Below are positions 25,178 to 35,940 of a stretch of 36,275 bases of DNA, in pieces; position 1 is the first letter of the stretch; each line of letters opens with the position of its first letter. The notes under the pieces are model-generated. The model saw only the letters and a list, made by a program, of their open reading frames with translations. It was not told the origin of the DNA and ran no database searches. The position numbers and the translations under genes were made by a program. This DNA is from Symbiodinium natans (Eukaryota; Sar; Dinophyceae; Suessiales; Symbiodiniaceae): the NCBI GenBank assembly GCA_905221605.1, contig CAJNDS010001078.1:1-36275 (forward strand), written 5' to 3'.

Positions 25178-27715
25178 TACTTCTTGCCATGTCATCAGAT
25201 ACCAGCAAATCACAGGCAACAAATCGTTATTTCCTTGCATGTTTTTACACAGAAACCCGCCAATTCACAGTCAACAAATCGTCTGCTTGCCATGTCTCAC
25301 GCAGATACCACAAATTCACAGGCAACAATCGTACTTCTTGGCCATGTCTCACCCAGGATACCAGCAATCACAGCAACAATCTACGGCTTGCCATGTCTCA
25401 CGCAGAGCCAGCAATCACAGGCAACAATCGGACTTCTTGTCTAAATCCACGCAGAGACCAGCAGATCACAGGCAACAAATCGTACTTCTTGCCATGTCTC
25501 ACGCAGAGACCATCAATCACAGGCAGCAAATCGTCCTTCTTTGCCATGGTCTCACCAGATACCAGCAATCCAGGCAACAAATCGTACTTCTTGCCATGTC
25601 TCATGCAGTACAGCAAATCACAGCAACAAATCGTAAAACTTCTTGCCATTGTCTCACGCAGAATACCAGCAATCACAGGCCACAATCGTACTTCTTGCCA
25701 CGTCTCACACAGATCCAGCAAATCACAGGCAACAAATTCGTACTTCTTGCCATGTCCATCAGATACATCAAATCACAGGGCACAAATCGGTACTTCGTGC
25801 CATGTCTCACACAGATTACCAGCAAATCACAGGCAAAAAACAAATCTACTTCTTCCATGTCTCATATACCAGCAAATCACGCAACAATCGTACTTCTTGC
25901 CATGTCTCACGCAATACCATCATCACAGGCCAACAACTCGTACTTCTTGCCATGTCTCACGCAAATAACCATCCAAATCACAGGCACAAATCGTACCTTC
26001 GTTGCCATGTCCTCACACAGGTACAGCAAATCACAGGCAACAAATCGTACTTCTTGCCATGTCTCACGCAGATACAGCAAATCACAGCAACAATCGTACT
26101 TCTTGCCAGGTACTCACTGCGATACCACAAAATCACAGGCAACAAATCTACTTCTTGCCATCGTCTCGGCAAACAAAATCGTACTTTCTTGCCATTCCTC
26201 ACAACAGATAACCCGCAATCACAGACAACAAGTCGTACTCGTGCCATGCCACGCGGAATACCAAGCAAATCACAAGTCAACAAATCGTACTTCTTGCCAT
26301 GTCTCTCAGATACCAAGCAATCACAGGCAACAAATATATTTCTGCCAGGGGTTCTCACGCAGAAATACCAGCAAATCACAGGCAACAAATCGTACTTCTT
26401 GCCATGTCTCATGCAGATACCAGCAATCAAGGCAACAAATCGTACTTCTGCCATGTCTCACACAGATACCAGCAAATCACAAGCACAGATCGTACTCTTG
26501 CCATGTCCCACCAGATCACAAATCACAGCAACAATCGTACTTCGTGCCATGTCTCACTCAGATACCACAATCACATGCAACACACCGGTACTTTCTTGCC
26601 AGTGTCTCACACAGATACCAGCACATTCACAGGGAAACAAATCGTTCTTCTTGCATGTCTCACACAGATACCAGCAAATCACAGGCAACATATCGTACTT
26701 CTTGCCATGTCCCTCATATACCAGCAAAATCTCAGTCAACAATCGTACTTTTGTCAGATACCAGCAAATACAGCAAAAATCGACTTCTTGCCCGGTCTCA
26801 CGCAGATAACCAGCACAATCACAGGCAACAAATCGTACTTCTTGCCATGTCTCACGCAGATACCAGCAAATCACAGGCAAAAATCGTACTTCTTGCCATG
26901 TCTCCCGCAGATTACCACAATCCCAGGCAACACACGTGCTTCTTGCCAGTCTCCCCAGAATACCAGCAAATCACAGGCAACAACCCGTACTTCTTGCCAT
27001 GTCTCACCCAGATACCAGCACTCACAGGACAATCGTACTTCCTTTCATGTCTCACGCAGAGACCAGCAATCACAGGCAATCAAAAACAAAATCGTACTCT
27101 GCCATGTCTCACGCAAATACCAGCAAATCACAGGCAACAAATCGTACTTCTCGCCATGTTCTCACGCAGATAACCGCACATCAACAGGCAATAATCGTAA
27201 CTCTTGTCATGTCCTCCGCAGATACCAGCAAATCACAGGCACACATCGTACTTTCTTGCCATGTCTCACGCGATACCAGCAAATCACAGCACAAATCGTA
27301 CTTCGTGCCATGTCTCACGCAGAACCAGCAAATCACAGGCAACAAATTCGCGTACGTCTTCCATGTCTCACACAGCTCCAGCAAATCTCCGGCAACAATC
27401 GTACTCTTGGCCATGTCCCGCATCATACCAGCAAATCACAGGCAACAAACCGTACTTCTGCCATGTCGCACTCAGATACCAGCAAGATCACAGGCAACAA
27501 ATCGCAAAAAATACTTCTTGCCATGTCTCACGCAGATACCAAAATCACAGGCAACAAAATCGTACTTCTTCATGTTCCCTCTCGCAATTCCAGCAAATCA
27601 CAGGCAACAAATCGTACTTCTTGCATGTCTCACGCAGATACCAGCAATCAACGGGCAACAAATCGTACTTCTTGCCATTCTCACTCAGAATAATCACATT
27701 GCAAGCAATCGTACT

Positions 27716-27815
27716 TCATTCACTGTAAGGGCCTACCACAAATCCGAATGAAATTGTGGCCTAAGACCACCGGAGCTGGATCTTATACGTGGCGCCGCGG
27801 GGTCCACATAAGGCA
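27716..27815 (+). pseudogene. Degraded twin of the captured gag fragment
   Basis: Same sequence as 21300-21403 with several single-base differences and indels (for example CACTGTAAGGGCC for CACTGGAAGGCC, and loss of bases in the GAATGAAAATTGTGG segment). These destroy the frame. The stretch GGAGCTGGATCTTATACGTG is unchanged. It is most likely a raw-read version of the same fragment. Confidence 0.6.
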
Positions 27816-28050
27816 GATACCCTCACATCACAGGCAACAAATCGACTTCTTGCCCACAGTCTCATGTCAGAAACAGCAAATCCCAGCCACAAATCGTCTT
27901 CTGCCATGTCTCACACAATACAGCAAATCACGTCACAAATCGTACTTCTTGCTTCTCACGCAGATACCAGCAAATCACAGCAACAAATCGTACTTCTTGC
28001 CATGTCTCCGCAATACCAGCAAATCACAGGCCACAAATTGTACTTCTTGC

Positions 28051-30534
28051 CATGTCTCACGCAGATAGCAAATCACAGGCAACAAATCGTACTTCTTGCC
28101 ATGTCTCACGCAGATACCAGCAAATCACATGCAACAAATCGTACTTCTTGCCATGTCTCACGCAGATACCAGCAAATCACAGGCAACAAATCGTACTTCT
28201 TGCAATGTCTCACGCAGATGCCAGCAAATCACAGGCAACAAATCGTACTTCTTGTCATGTCTCACACAGATTCCAGCAAGTCACAGGCAACAAATCGTTC
28301 ATCTTGCCATGCTTCACACAGATACCAGCAAATCACAGGCAACAAATCGTACTTCTTGCCATGTCTCACGCAGATAACAGCAAATCACAGGCAACAAATC
28401 GTACTTCTTGCCATGTCTCACGTAGATACCAGCAAATCACAGGCAACAAATCGTACTTCTTGCCATGTCTCACGCAGATACCAGCAAATCTCAGGCAACA
28501 AATCGTACTTCTTGCCATGTCTCACGCAGATACCAGCAAATCACAGGCAACAAATCGTACTTCTTGCCATGTCTCACGCAGATACTAGCAAATCACAGGC
28601 AACAAATCGTACTTCTTGCCATGTCTCACGCAGATACCAGCAAATCACTGGCAACAAATCGTACTTCTTGCCATGTCTCACACAGATACCAGCAAATCAC
28701 AGGCAACAAATCGTACTTCTTGCCATGTCTCACGCAGATACCAGCAAATCACAGGCAACAAATCGTACTTCTTGCCATGTCTCACGCAGATACCAGCAAA
28801 TCACAGGCAACAAATCGTACTTCTTGCCATGGCTCACGCAGATACCAGCAAATCACAGGCAACCAATCGTACTTCTTGCCATGTCTCGCGCAGATACCAG
28901 CAAATCACAGGCAAAAATCGTACTTCTTGCCATGTCTCACGCAGATACCAGCAAATCACAGTCAACAAATCGTACTTCTTGCCATGTCTCACGCAGACAC
29001 CAGCAAATCACAGGCAACAAATCGTATTTCTTGCCATGTCTCACGCAGATACCAGCAAATCACAGGCAACAAATCGTACTTCTTGCCCTGTCTCATGCAG
29101 ATACCAGCAAATCACAGGCAACAAATCGTACTTCTTGCCATGTCTCGCGCAGATTCCAGCAAATCACAGGCAACAAATCGTACTTCTTGCCATGTCTCAC
29201 GCAGATACCAGCAAATCACAGGCAACAAATCGTACTTCTTGCCATGTCTCACGCAGATACCAGCAAATCACAGTCAACAAATCGTACTTCTTGCCATGTC
29301 TCACGCAGACACCAGCAAATCACAGGCAACAAATCGTACTTCTTGCCATGTCTCACGCAGATACCAGCAAATCACAGGCAACAAATCGTACTTCTTGCCA
29401 CGTCTCACACACGATACCAGCAAATCAGAGGCAACAAATCGTACTTCTTGCCCTGTCTCATGCAGATACCAGCAAATCACAGGCAACAAATCGTACTTCT
29501 TGCCATGTCTCAAGCAGATACCAGCAAATCACATGAAACAAGTCGTATTTCTTGCCATGTCTCACGAAGATACCAGCAAATCACAGGCAACAAATCGTAC
29601 TTCTTGCCATGTCTCACGCAGATACCAGCAAATCACAGGCAACAAATCGTATTCCTTGCCATGTCTCACGCAGATACCAACAAATCACAGGCAACAAATC
29701 GTACTTCTTGCCATGTCTCACGCAGATACCAGCAAATCACAGGCAACAAATCGTACTTCTTGCCTTGCCTCACACAGATACCAGCAAATCACAGGCAACA
29801 AATCGTACTTCTTGCCATGTCTCACGTAGATACCAGCAAATCACAGGCAACAAATCGTACCTCTTGCCATGTCTCATGTAGATACCAGCGAATCACAGGC
29901 AACAAATCGTCCTTCTTGCCATGTCTCACGAAGATTCCAGCAAATCACAGGCAACAAATCGTACTTCTTGCCATGTCTCACGCAGATACCAGCAAATCAC
30001 AGGCAACAAATCGTACTTCTTGCCATGTCTCACGCAGATACCAGCAAATCACAGGCAACAAATCGTACTTCTTGCCATGTCTCACGAAGATACCAGCAAA
30101 TCACAGGCAACAAATCGTACTTCTTTCCATGTCTCGCACAAATACCAGTAAATCTCAGGCAACAAATCGTACTTCTTGCCATGTCTCACGCAGATACCAG
30201 CAAATCACAGGCAACAAATCGTACTTCTTGCCATGTCTCACGCAGATACCAGCAAATCACAGGCAACAAATCGTACTTCTTGCCATGCCTCACACAGATA
30301 CCAGCAAATCTCAGGAAACAAGTCGTATATCTTGCCATGCCTCACACAGATACCAGCAAATCACAGGCAACAAATCGTACTTCTTGCCATGTCTGACGCA
30401 GATACCAGCAAATCACAGGCAACAAAACGTACTTCTCGCCATGTCTCACGCAAATACCAGCAAATCACAGGCAACAAATCGTACTTCTTGCCATGCCTCA
30501 CATAGATACCAGCAAATCACAGGCAACAAATCGT
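28051..30534 (+). repeat. Satellite family B core array, segment 3
   Basis: About 48 clean direct monomers. It contains block X again (about 28116-28536) and a local repeat of exactly six monomers: a monomer pair marked CAGTCAACAAATCG and CAGACACC occurs at 28994 and again at 29306 (312 bp). A CTTTCCATGTCTCGCAC-AAATACCAGTAAATCTC variant near 30121 also occurs at 12683. B1-like monomers appear at about 29763 and 30285-30360. Confidence 0.95.
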
Positions 30535-31255
30535 TCTTGCCATGCCTACACAGATACCAAATCACAGGCACATGCACTTCTTGCCATGTCTCACAGCAGA
30601 TACCAACAAATCGCAGCACAAATCGTACTTCTTCCATGTCTCACGCAATGCCAAGCAAATCACAGGCAACAAATCGTACTTCTTTGCCATGTCTCACGTC
30701 AGATACCAGCAAATCACAGGCAACAAATCGTACTTCTTGCCATGTCTCAAAACGCAGATACCAGCAAATCACAGGCAACAATCGTACTTCTTGCCATATC
30801 TCAAGCGATACCAGCAATCACAGCACAAACCGTACTTCTTGCCAGTCTCAACGCAGATACCAGCAAAAATCACAGCAACACATCGGACTTCTTTAAACTT
30901 CTTTTGCCATGTCCATGCAGATAACCACCAATACAGGCAACAACTCGTACTTCTTGCCATTCTCAACGCAGATCACCAGCAATCACAGCAACCATCGCAC
31001 TTCTTGCCATGTCTCACACAACTACCATCACATCACAGGCAACACTCGCACTTCTTGCATTTCTCACCAATCCAACAAATACACGGCACCATCGTACTTC
31101 CTTGCATGTCTCACTACAGTAACCAGCAAATCACAGGCACAAATCGTACTTTTGCCATGTCCTCAAGAAGATACAGCAAAATCACAGGCCACAAATCGTA
31201 CTTCTTGCCCATGTCTCATCCACGCAGATACCAGCAATCCCAGCAACTAATCGTA
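30535..31255 (+). repeat. Indel-rich family B tract
   Basis: About 14 family B monomers with dense small indels (CAATCACAGCACAAACCG, AAAAATCACAGCAACACATCGG and similar), starting and stopping sharply against clean monomers. No insert, gene or recognisable twin elsewhere in the window. Confidence 0.8.
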
Positions 31256-32704
31256 CTTCTTGCCATGTCTCACGCAGATACCAGCAAATCACAGGCAACA
31301 AATCGTACTTCTTGCCATGTCTCACACAGATACCAGCAAATCTCAGGCAGCAAATCGTACTTCTTGCCATGTCTCACACAGATACCAGCACATCACAGGC
31401 AACAGATCGTACTTCTTGCCATGTCTCACGCAGATACCAGCAAATCACAGGCAACAAATCGTACTTCCTGCCCTATCTCACGCAGATACCAGCGAATCAC
31501 AGGCAACAAATCGTACTTCTTGCCATGTCTCACGCAGATACCAGCAAATCACAGGCAACAAATTGTACTTCTTGCCATGTCTCAGGCAGATACCAGCAAA
31601 TCACAGGCAACAAATCGTACTTCTTACCATGTCTCACGCAGATACCAGCAAATCACAGGCAACAAATTGTACTTCTTGCCATGTCTCAGGCAGATACCAG
31701 CAAATCACAGGCAACAAATCGTACTTCTTGCCATGTCTCACACAAATACCAGCAAATCACAGGCAACAAATCGTACTTCATGCCATGTCTCACGCAGATA
31801 CCAGCAAATCACAGGCAACAAATCGTACTTCCTGCCATGTCTCACGCAGATACCAGTAAATCACAGGCAATAAATCGTACTTCTTGCCATGTCTCACGCA
31901 GATACCAGCAAATCACAGGCAACAAATCGTACTTCTTGCCATGTCTCACACAGATACCAAAAAATCACAGGCAACAAATCGTACTTCTTGCCATGTCTCA
32001 CGCAGATACCAGCAAATCACAGGCAACAAATCGTACTTCTTACGCAGATACCATCAAATCTCAGGCAACAAATCGTACTTCTTGCCATGTCTCACGCAGA
32101 TACCAGCAAATCACAGGCAACAAATCGCACTTCTTGCCATGTCTCACGCAGATACCAACAAATCACAGGCATCAAATCGTACTTCTTGCCATGTCTCACG
32201 CAGATACCAGCAAATCACAGGCAACAAATCGTACTTCTTGCCATGTCTCACGCAGATACCAGCAAATCACAGACAACAAATCGTACTTCTTGCCATGTCT
32301 CACGCAGATACCAGCAAATCACAGGCAACAAATCGTACTTCTTGCCATGTCTCACACAGATATCAGCAAATCACAGGCAACAAATCGTACTTCTTGCCAT
32401 GTCTCAGACAGATACCAGCAAATCACAGGCAACAAGTCGTACTTCTTGCCATGTCTCACGCAGATACCAGCAAATCACAGGCAACAAATCGTACTTCTTG
32501 CCATGTCTCGCGCAGATACCAGCAAATCACAGGCAACAAATCGTATTTCTTGCCATGTCTCACGCAGATACCAGCAAATCACAGGCAACAAATCGTACTT
32601 CTTGCCATGTCTCATGCAGATACCAGCAAATCACAGGCAACTAATCGTACTTCTTGCCATGTCTCACGCAGATACCAGCAAATCACAGGCAACAAATCGT
32701 ACTT
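31256..32704 (+). repeat. Satellite family B core array, segment 4
   Basis: About 28 clean direct monomers. It carries the markers CTTCCTGCCCTATCTC (31466) and AATTGTAC...CTCAGGCAG (31561), which recur 2177 bp downstream. A shortened monomer occurs at about 32030-32045, where TACGCAG follows CTTCT directly. Confidence 0.95.
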
Positions 32705-33010
32705 CTTGGCCGAGTCTCGACGCCGATACCAGGCAAATCACAGGCAACAAATCGTACTTCTTGCCATCGGTCTCAGCAGTACCAAGCAACTCACAGGCAC
32801 AAATCGTATCTGGGTCTTGCCATGTCCTCACGCAGATACCACAAACAATCACGGCAACAAGTCGTACTTCTTGCCCTGTCTCACGCAATACCAGCACATC
32901 ACAGGCCACAAATCGTACGTCTGGCCATGTCTCCGCAGATCCAGCAAATCACCGCACCAATCGTACTTCTTGCCATGCTCACGCAGATCCATCAAATCAC
33001 AGGCAACACA
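32705..33010 (+). repeat. Indel-rich family B tract
   Basis: About six monomers with many small indels and substitutions (GGCCGAGTCTCGACGCCG, GTATCTGGGTCTTGCC), bordered by clean monomers. Same character as the other noisy tracts. Confidence 0.8.
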
Positions 33011-35470
33011 ATCGTACTTCTTGCCATGTCTCACACAGATATCAGCAAGTCACAGGCAAAAAACCGTACTTCTTGCCATGTCTCACGCAGATACCAGCAA
33101 ATCACAGGCAACAAGTCGTACTTCTTGCCATGTCTCACGCAGATACCAGCAAATCACAGGCAACAAATTTCACTTCTTGCCATGTCTCACGCAGATACCA
33201 GCAAATCACAGGCAACAAACCGTACTTCTTGCCATGTCTCACGCAGATACCAGCAAATCACAGGCAACAAATCGTACTTCTTGCCATGTCTCACGCAGAT
33301 ACCAGCAAATCACAGGCATCAAATCGTACTTCTTGCCATGTCTCACGCAGATACCAGCAAATCACAGGCAACAAATCGTACTTCTTGCCATGTCTCACGC
33401 AGATACCAACAAATCACAGGCAACAAATCGTACTTCTTGCCATGTCTCACGCAGATACCAGCAAAGCACAGGCAACAAATCGTACTTCTTGCCATGTCTC
33501 ACGCAGATACCAGCAAATCACAGGCAACAAATCGTACATCTTGCCCTGTCTCACGCAAATACCAGCACATCACAGGCAACAAATCGTACTTCTTGCCATG
33601 TCTCACGCAGATACCAGCAAATCACAGGCAACAAATCGTACTTCCTGCCCTATCTCACGCAGATACCAGCAAATCACAGGCAACAAATCGTACTTCTTGC
33701 CATGTCTCACGCAGATACCAGCAAATCACGGGCAACAAATTGTACTTCTTGCCATGTCTCAGGCAGATACCAGCAAATCACAGGCAACAAATCGTACTTC
33801 TTGCCATGTCTCACGCAGATACCAGCAAATCACAGGCAACAAATCGTACTTCTTGCCATGTCTCACGCAGATACCAGCAAATCACAGGCAACAAATCGTA
33901 CTTCTTGCCATGTCTCACACAGATACCAGTCAATCACAGGCAACAAATCGTACTTCTTGCCATGTCTCACGCAGATACCAGCAAATCACAGGCAACAAAT
34001 CGTACTTCTTGCTATGTCTCACGCAGATACCAGCAAATCACAGGCAACAAATCGTACTTCTTGCCATGTCCCTCAGATTACCAGCAAATCACAGGCAACA
34101 AAACTTCGTTGCAATCCCAGGCCATGCGTACTTCTTGCCCTTCCACACGCAGATACCAGCAAATCACAGGCAACAAATCGTACTTCTTGCCATGTCTCAC
34201 GCAGATACCAGCAAGTCACAGGCAACAAATCGTACTTCTTGCCATGTCTCACGCAAATACCAGCAAATCACAGGCAACAAATCGTACTGCTTGCCATGTC
34301 TCACGCAGATACCAGCAAATCACAGGCAACAAATCGTACTTCTTGCCATGTCTCACAGATACCAGCAAATCTCACCAGCAAGTCACTTCGGCCATGTCTC
34401 ACTTCGGCAGCCATACCAGCAAATCTCACGCAGACAGCCAACAGCAATATCACAGGCAACAAATCGTACTTCTTGCCATGTCTCACGCAGAAACCAGCAA
34501 ATCACAGGCAACAAATCGTACTTCTTGCCATGTCTCGCACAGATACCAGCAAATCTCAGGCAGCAAATCGTACTTCTTGCCATGTCTCACGCAGATACCA
34601 GCAAATCACAGGCAACAAATCGTACTTCTTGCCATATCTCACGCAGATACCAGCAAATCACAGGCAACAAATCGTGCTTCTTGCCATGTCTCACGCAGAT
34701 ACCAGCAAATCACAGGCAACAAATCGTACTTCTTGCCATGTCTCACGCAGATACTAGCAAATCACAGGCAACAAATCGTACTTCTTGCAATGTCTCACGC
34801 AGATGCCAGCAAATCAGAGGCAACAAATCGTACTTCTTGCCATGTCTCACACAGATACCAGCAAATCACAGGCAACAAACCGTTCATCTTGCCATGCTTC
34901 ACACAGATACCAGCAAGTCACAGGCAACCAATCGTACTTCTTGCCATGTCTCACGCAGATACCAGCAAATCACAGGCAACAAATCGTACCTCTTGCCATG
35001 TCTCACGCAGATACCAGCAAATCACAGGCAACAAATCGTACTTCTTGCCATGTCTCACGCAGATACCAGCAAATCACAGGCAACAAATCGTACTTCTTGC
35101 CATGTCTCACGCCCAGCAAATCACAGGCAACAAATCGCACTTCTTGCCATGTCTCACGCAGATACCAGCAAATCACAGGCAACAAATCGTACTTCTTGCC
35201 ATGTCTCACGCAGATACCAGCCAATCACAGGCAACAAATCGTACTTCTTGCCATATCTCACGCAGATACCAGCAAATCACAGGCAACAACTTCTTGCCAT
35301 GTCTCCCACATATACCAGCAAATCACAGGCAACACGTCGCACCTCTTGCCATGTCTCACGCAGATGCCAGCAAATCACTGGCAACAAATCGTACTTCTTG
35401 CCATGTCTCACACAGATACCAGCAAGTCACAGGCAACAAATCGTACTTCTTGCCATGTCTCACGCAGATA
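33011..35470 (+). repeat. Satellite family B core array, segment 5 and right end
   Basis: About 47 direct monomers, mostly clean. Two places are rearranged: 34069-34148 (an insertion with GTTGCAATCCCAGGCCATGC) and 34351-34450. The variant series AAACCGTTCATCTTGCCATG, CTTCACACAG, CAAGTCACAGGCAACCAATCG at about 34877-34932 also occurs near 8765 and 13345. The array ends within a monomer at CACGCAGATA, followed at once by a GA run. The right edge is less diverged than the left edge. Confidence 0.95.
34351..34450 (+). repeat. Scrambled family B monomers
   Basis: Pieces of the monomer are joined out of order: TACCAGCAAATCTC then ACCAGCAAGTCACTTCGG, CATGTCTCACTTCGGCAG, CCATACCAGCAAATCTCACG, CAGACAGCCAACAGC. 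CACTTCGG is present twice. This is rearrangement of pieces rather than the single-base indels of the noisy tracts. Confidence 0.7.
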
Positions 35471-35500
35471 GAGAGAGAGAGAGAGAGAAAGAAAGAAAGA
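35471..35500. repeat. (GA)n / (GAAA)n microsatellite at the end of the B array
   Basis: Eight or nine GA units followed by GAAA units, starting exactly where the last B monomer breaks off. Pure purine on this strand. Confidence 0.95.
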
Positions 35501-35602
35501 GGGGAGAGACGACGCGCATGGGAGGCCGACGGGACCAAGCGTCGCAAGCGCGCCGCGAGCTGACAAGCGTAACTGAGTGTGGCGAACCGCAAAGTGGAGT
35601 GG
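35501..35602. other. Short non-repetitive GC-rich stretch
   Basis: About 100 bases between two GA-rich microsatellites, containing GCGTCGCAAGCGCGCCGCGAG. No gene or known element recognised. The frame that crosses it continues from the satellite and is not considered coding. Confidence 0.5.
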
Positions 35603-35690
35603 GAGAGAGAGAGAGAGAGAATGAGAATGAGAATGAGAATGAGAATGAGAATGAGAATGAGAATGAGAATGAGAAAGAGAGAGAGAGAGA
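35603..35690. repeat. (GA)n and nine GAGAAT units
   Basis: A GA run, then nine perfect copies of GAGAAT (35617-35670), then GAGAAAGAGAGAGAGAGAGA. An all-purine strand of about 80 bases broken only by the T of each hexamer. Confidence 0.95.
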
Positions 35691-35735
35691 AGCAGGTTTC
35701 GGCCTGACGCTTGAGTGTTTTTTTTTCTTGAAAGT

Positions 35736-35772
35736 GGGGGGAACCGTAAGTGTTCCTCCCCCCCTCAAGGGG
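35736..35772. other. G/C-run hairpin potential
   Basis: GGGGGGAAC (35736-35744) pairs with GTTCCTCCCCCC (35752 onward), and that same C run can instead pair with the GGGGG after CTCAA. The two hairpins are mutually exclusive. Any role, for example in an LTR transcript, is speculation. Confidence 0.45.
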
Positions 35773-35931
35773 GTTTGGGGGTACTGGTGTTGTTTTAGAT
35801 ACTAGTTTTTGTGTGTTTTTTCTTGGTGGAGCACCGTACTTGTGTTCATTTCGTTTCTGGTATACGTCATACTTAGCACTTGTTTATGTATTAGTGTTGT
35901 TGTTTGTTGCGCACCCTTAGCCCCTTAAGCT

Positions 35932-35940
35932 CATATAAGG
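35932..35940 (+). promoter_or_regulatory. TATA-like box in the putative LTR
   Basis: CATATAAGG, followed by a GC-rich CCGGGGCCGGGCG. Position about 180 bp before the LTR end would fit an LTR promoter in plants. Without a mapped transcript this is a motif match only. Confidence 0.3.

Larger units (their letters stand above)
23946..28050 (+). repeat. Indel-rich duplicate of the 17580-21660 block
   Basis: Family B monomers in which nearly every unit carries single-base deletions or insertions. The order of rare variants follows 17580-21660: the AT palindrome (25156), the AACAAGTCG monomer with GCGGATACC (about 26230), the gag fragment (27716), CAGAAACAGCAAATCCC (about 27870) and AAATTGTAC (about 28037). 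Reading frames here are fragmentary and carry no meaning. The indel spectrum, and clean/noisy pairs sharing the same variants, point to uncorrected long-read sequence. Confidence 0.88.

Noticed and set aside
23946-28050. A genuinely ancient, decayed satellite segment.
   Set aside because: Its indels are lacking in a block with the same rare variants at 17580-21660, and in two sub-stretches the indels are verbatim shared. Old decay does not give that pattern; duplicated raw sequence does.
35460-35768. Frames with Ser/Phe or Glu/Asn runs over the microsatellites.
   Set aside because: Produced by GA and GAGAAT repeats; low complexity only.
31312-35805. A 1,497-codon open frame, and similar frames of 400-1,035 codons across 8.5-35.5 kb, as repetitive protein genes.
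   Set aside because: All three forward frames are open for the same reason (stop-free 52-bp monomer). Overlapping frames give the same peptide out of phase, variants do not favour synonymous sites, and frames pass through noisy tracts and into the GA repeats. No start context or gene structure.
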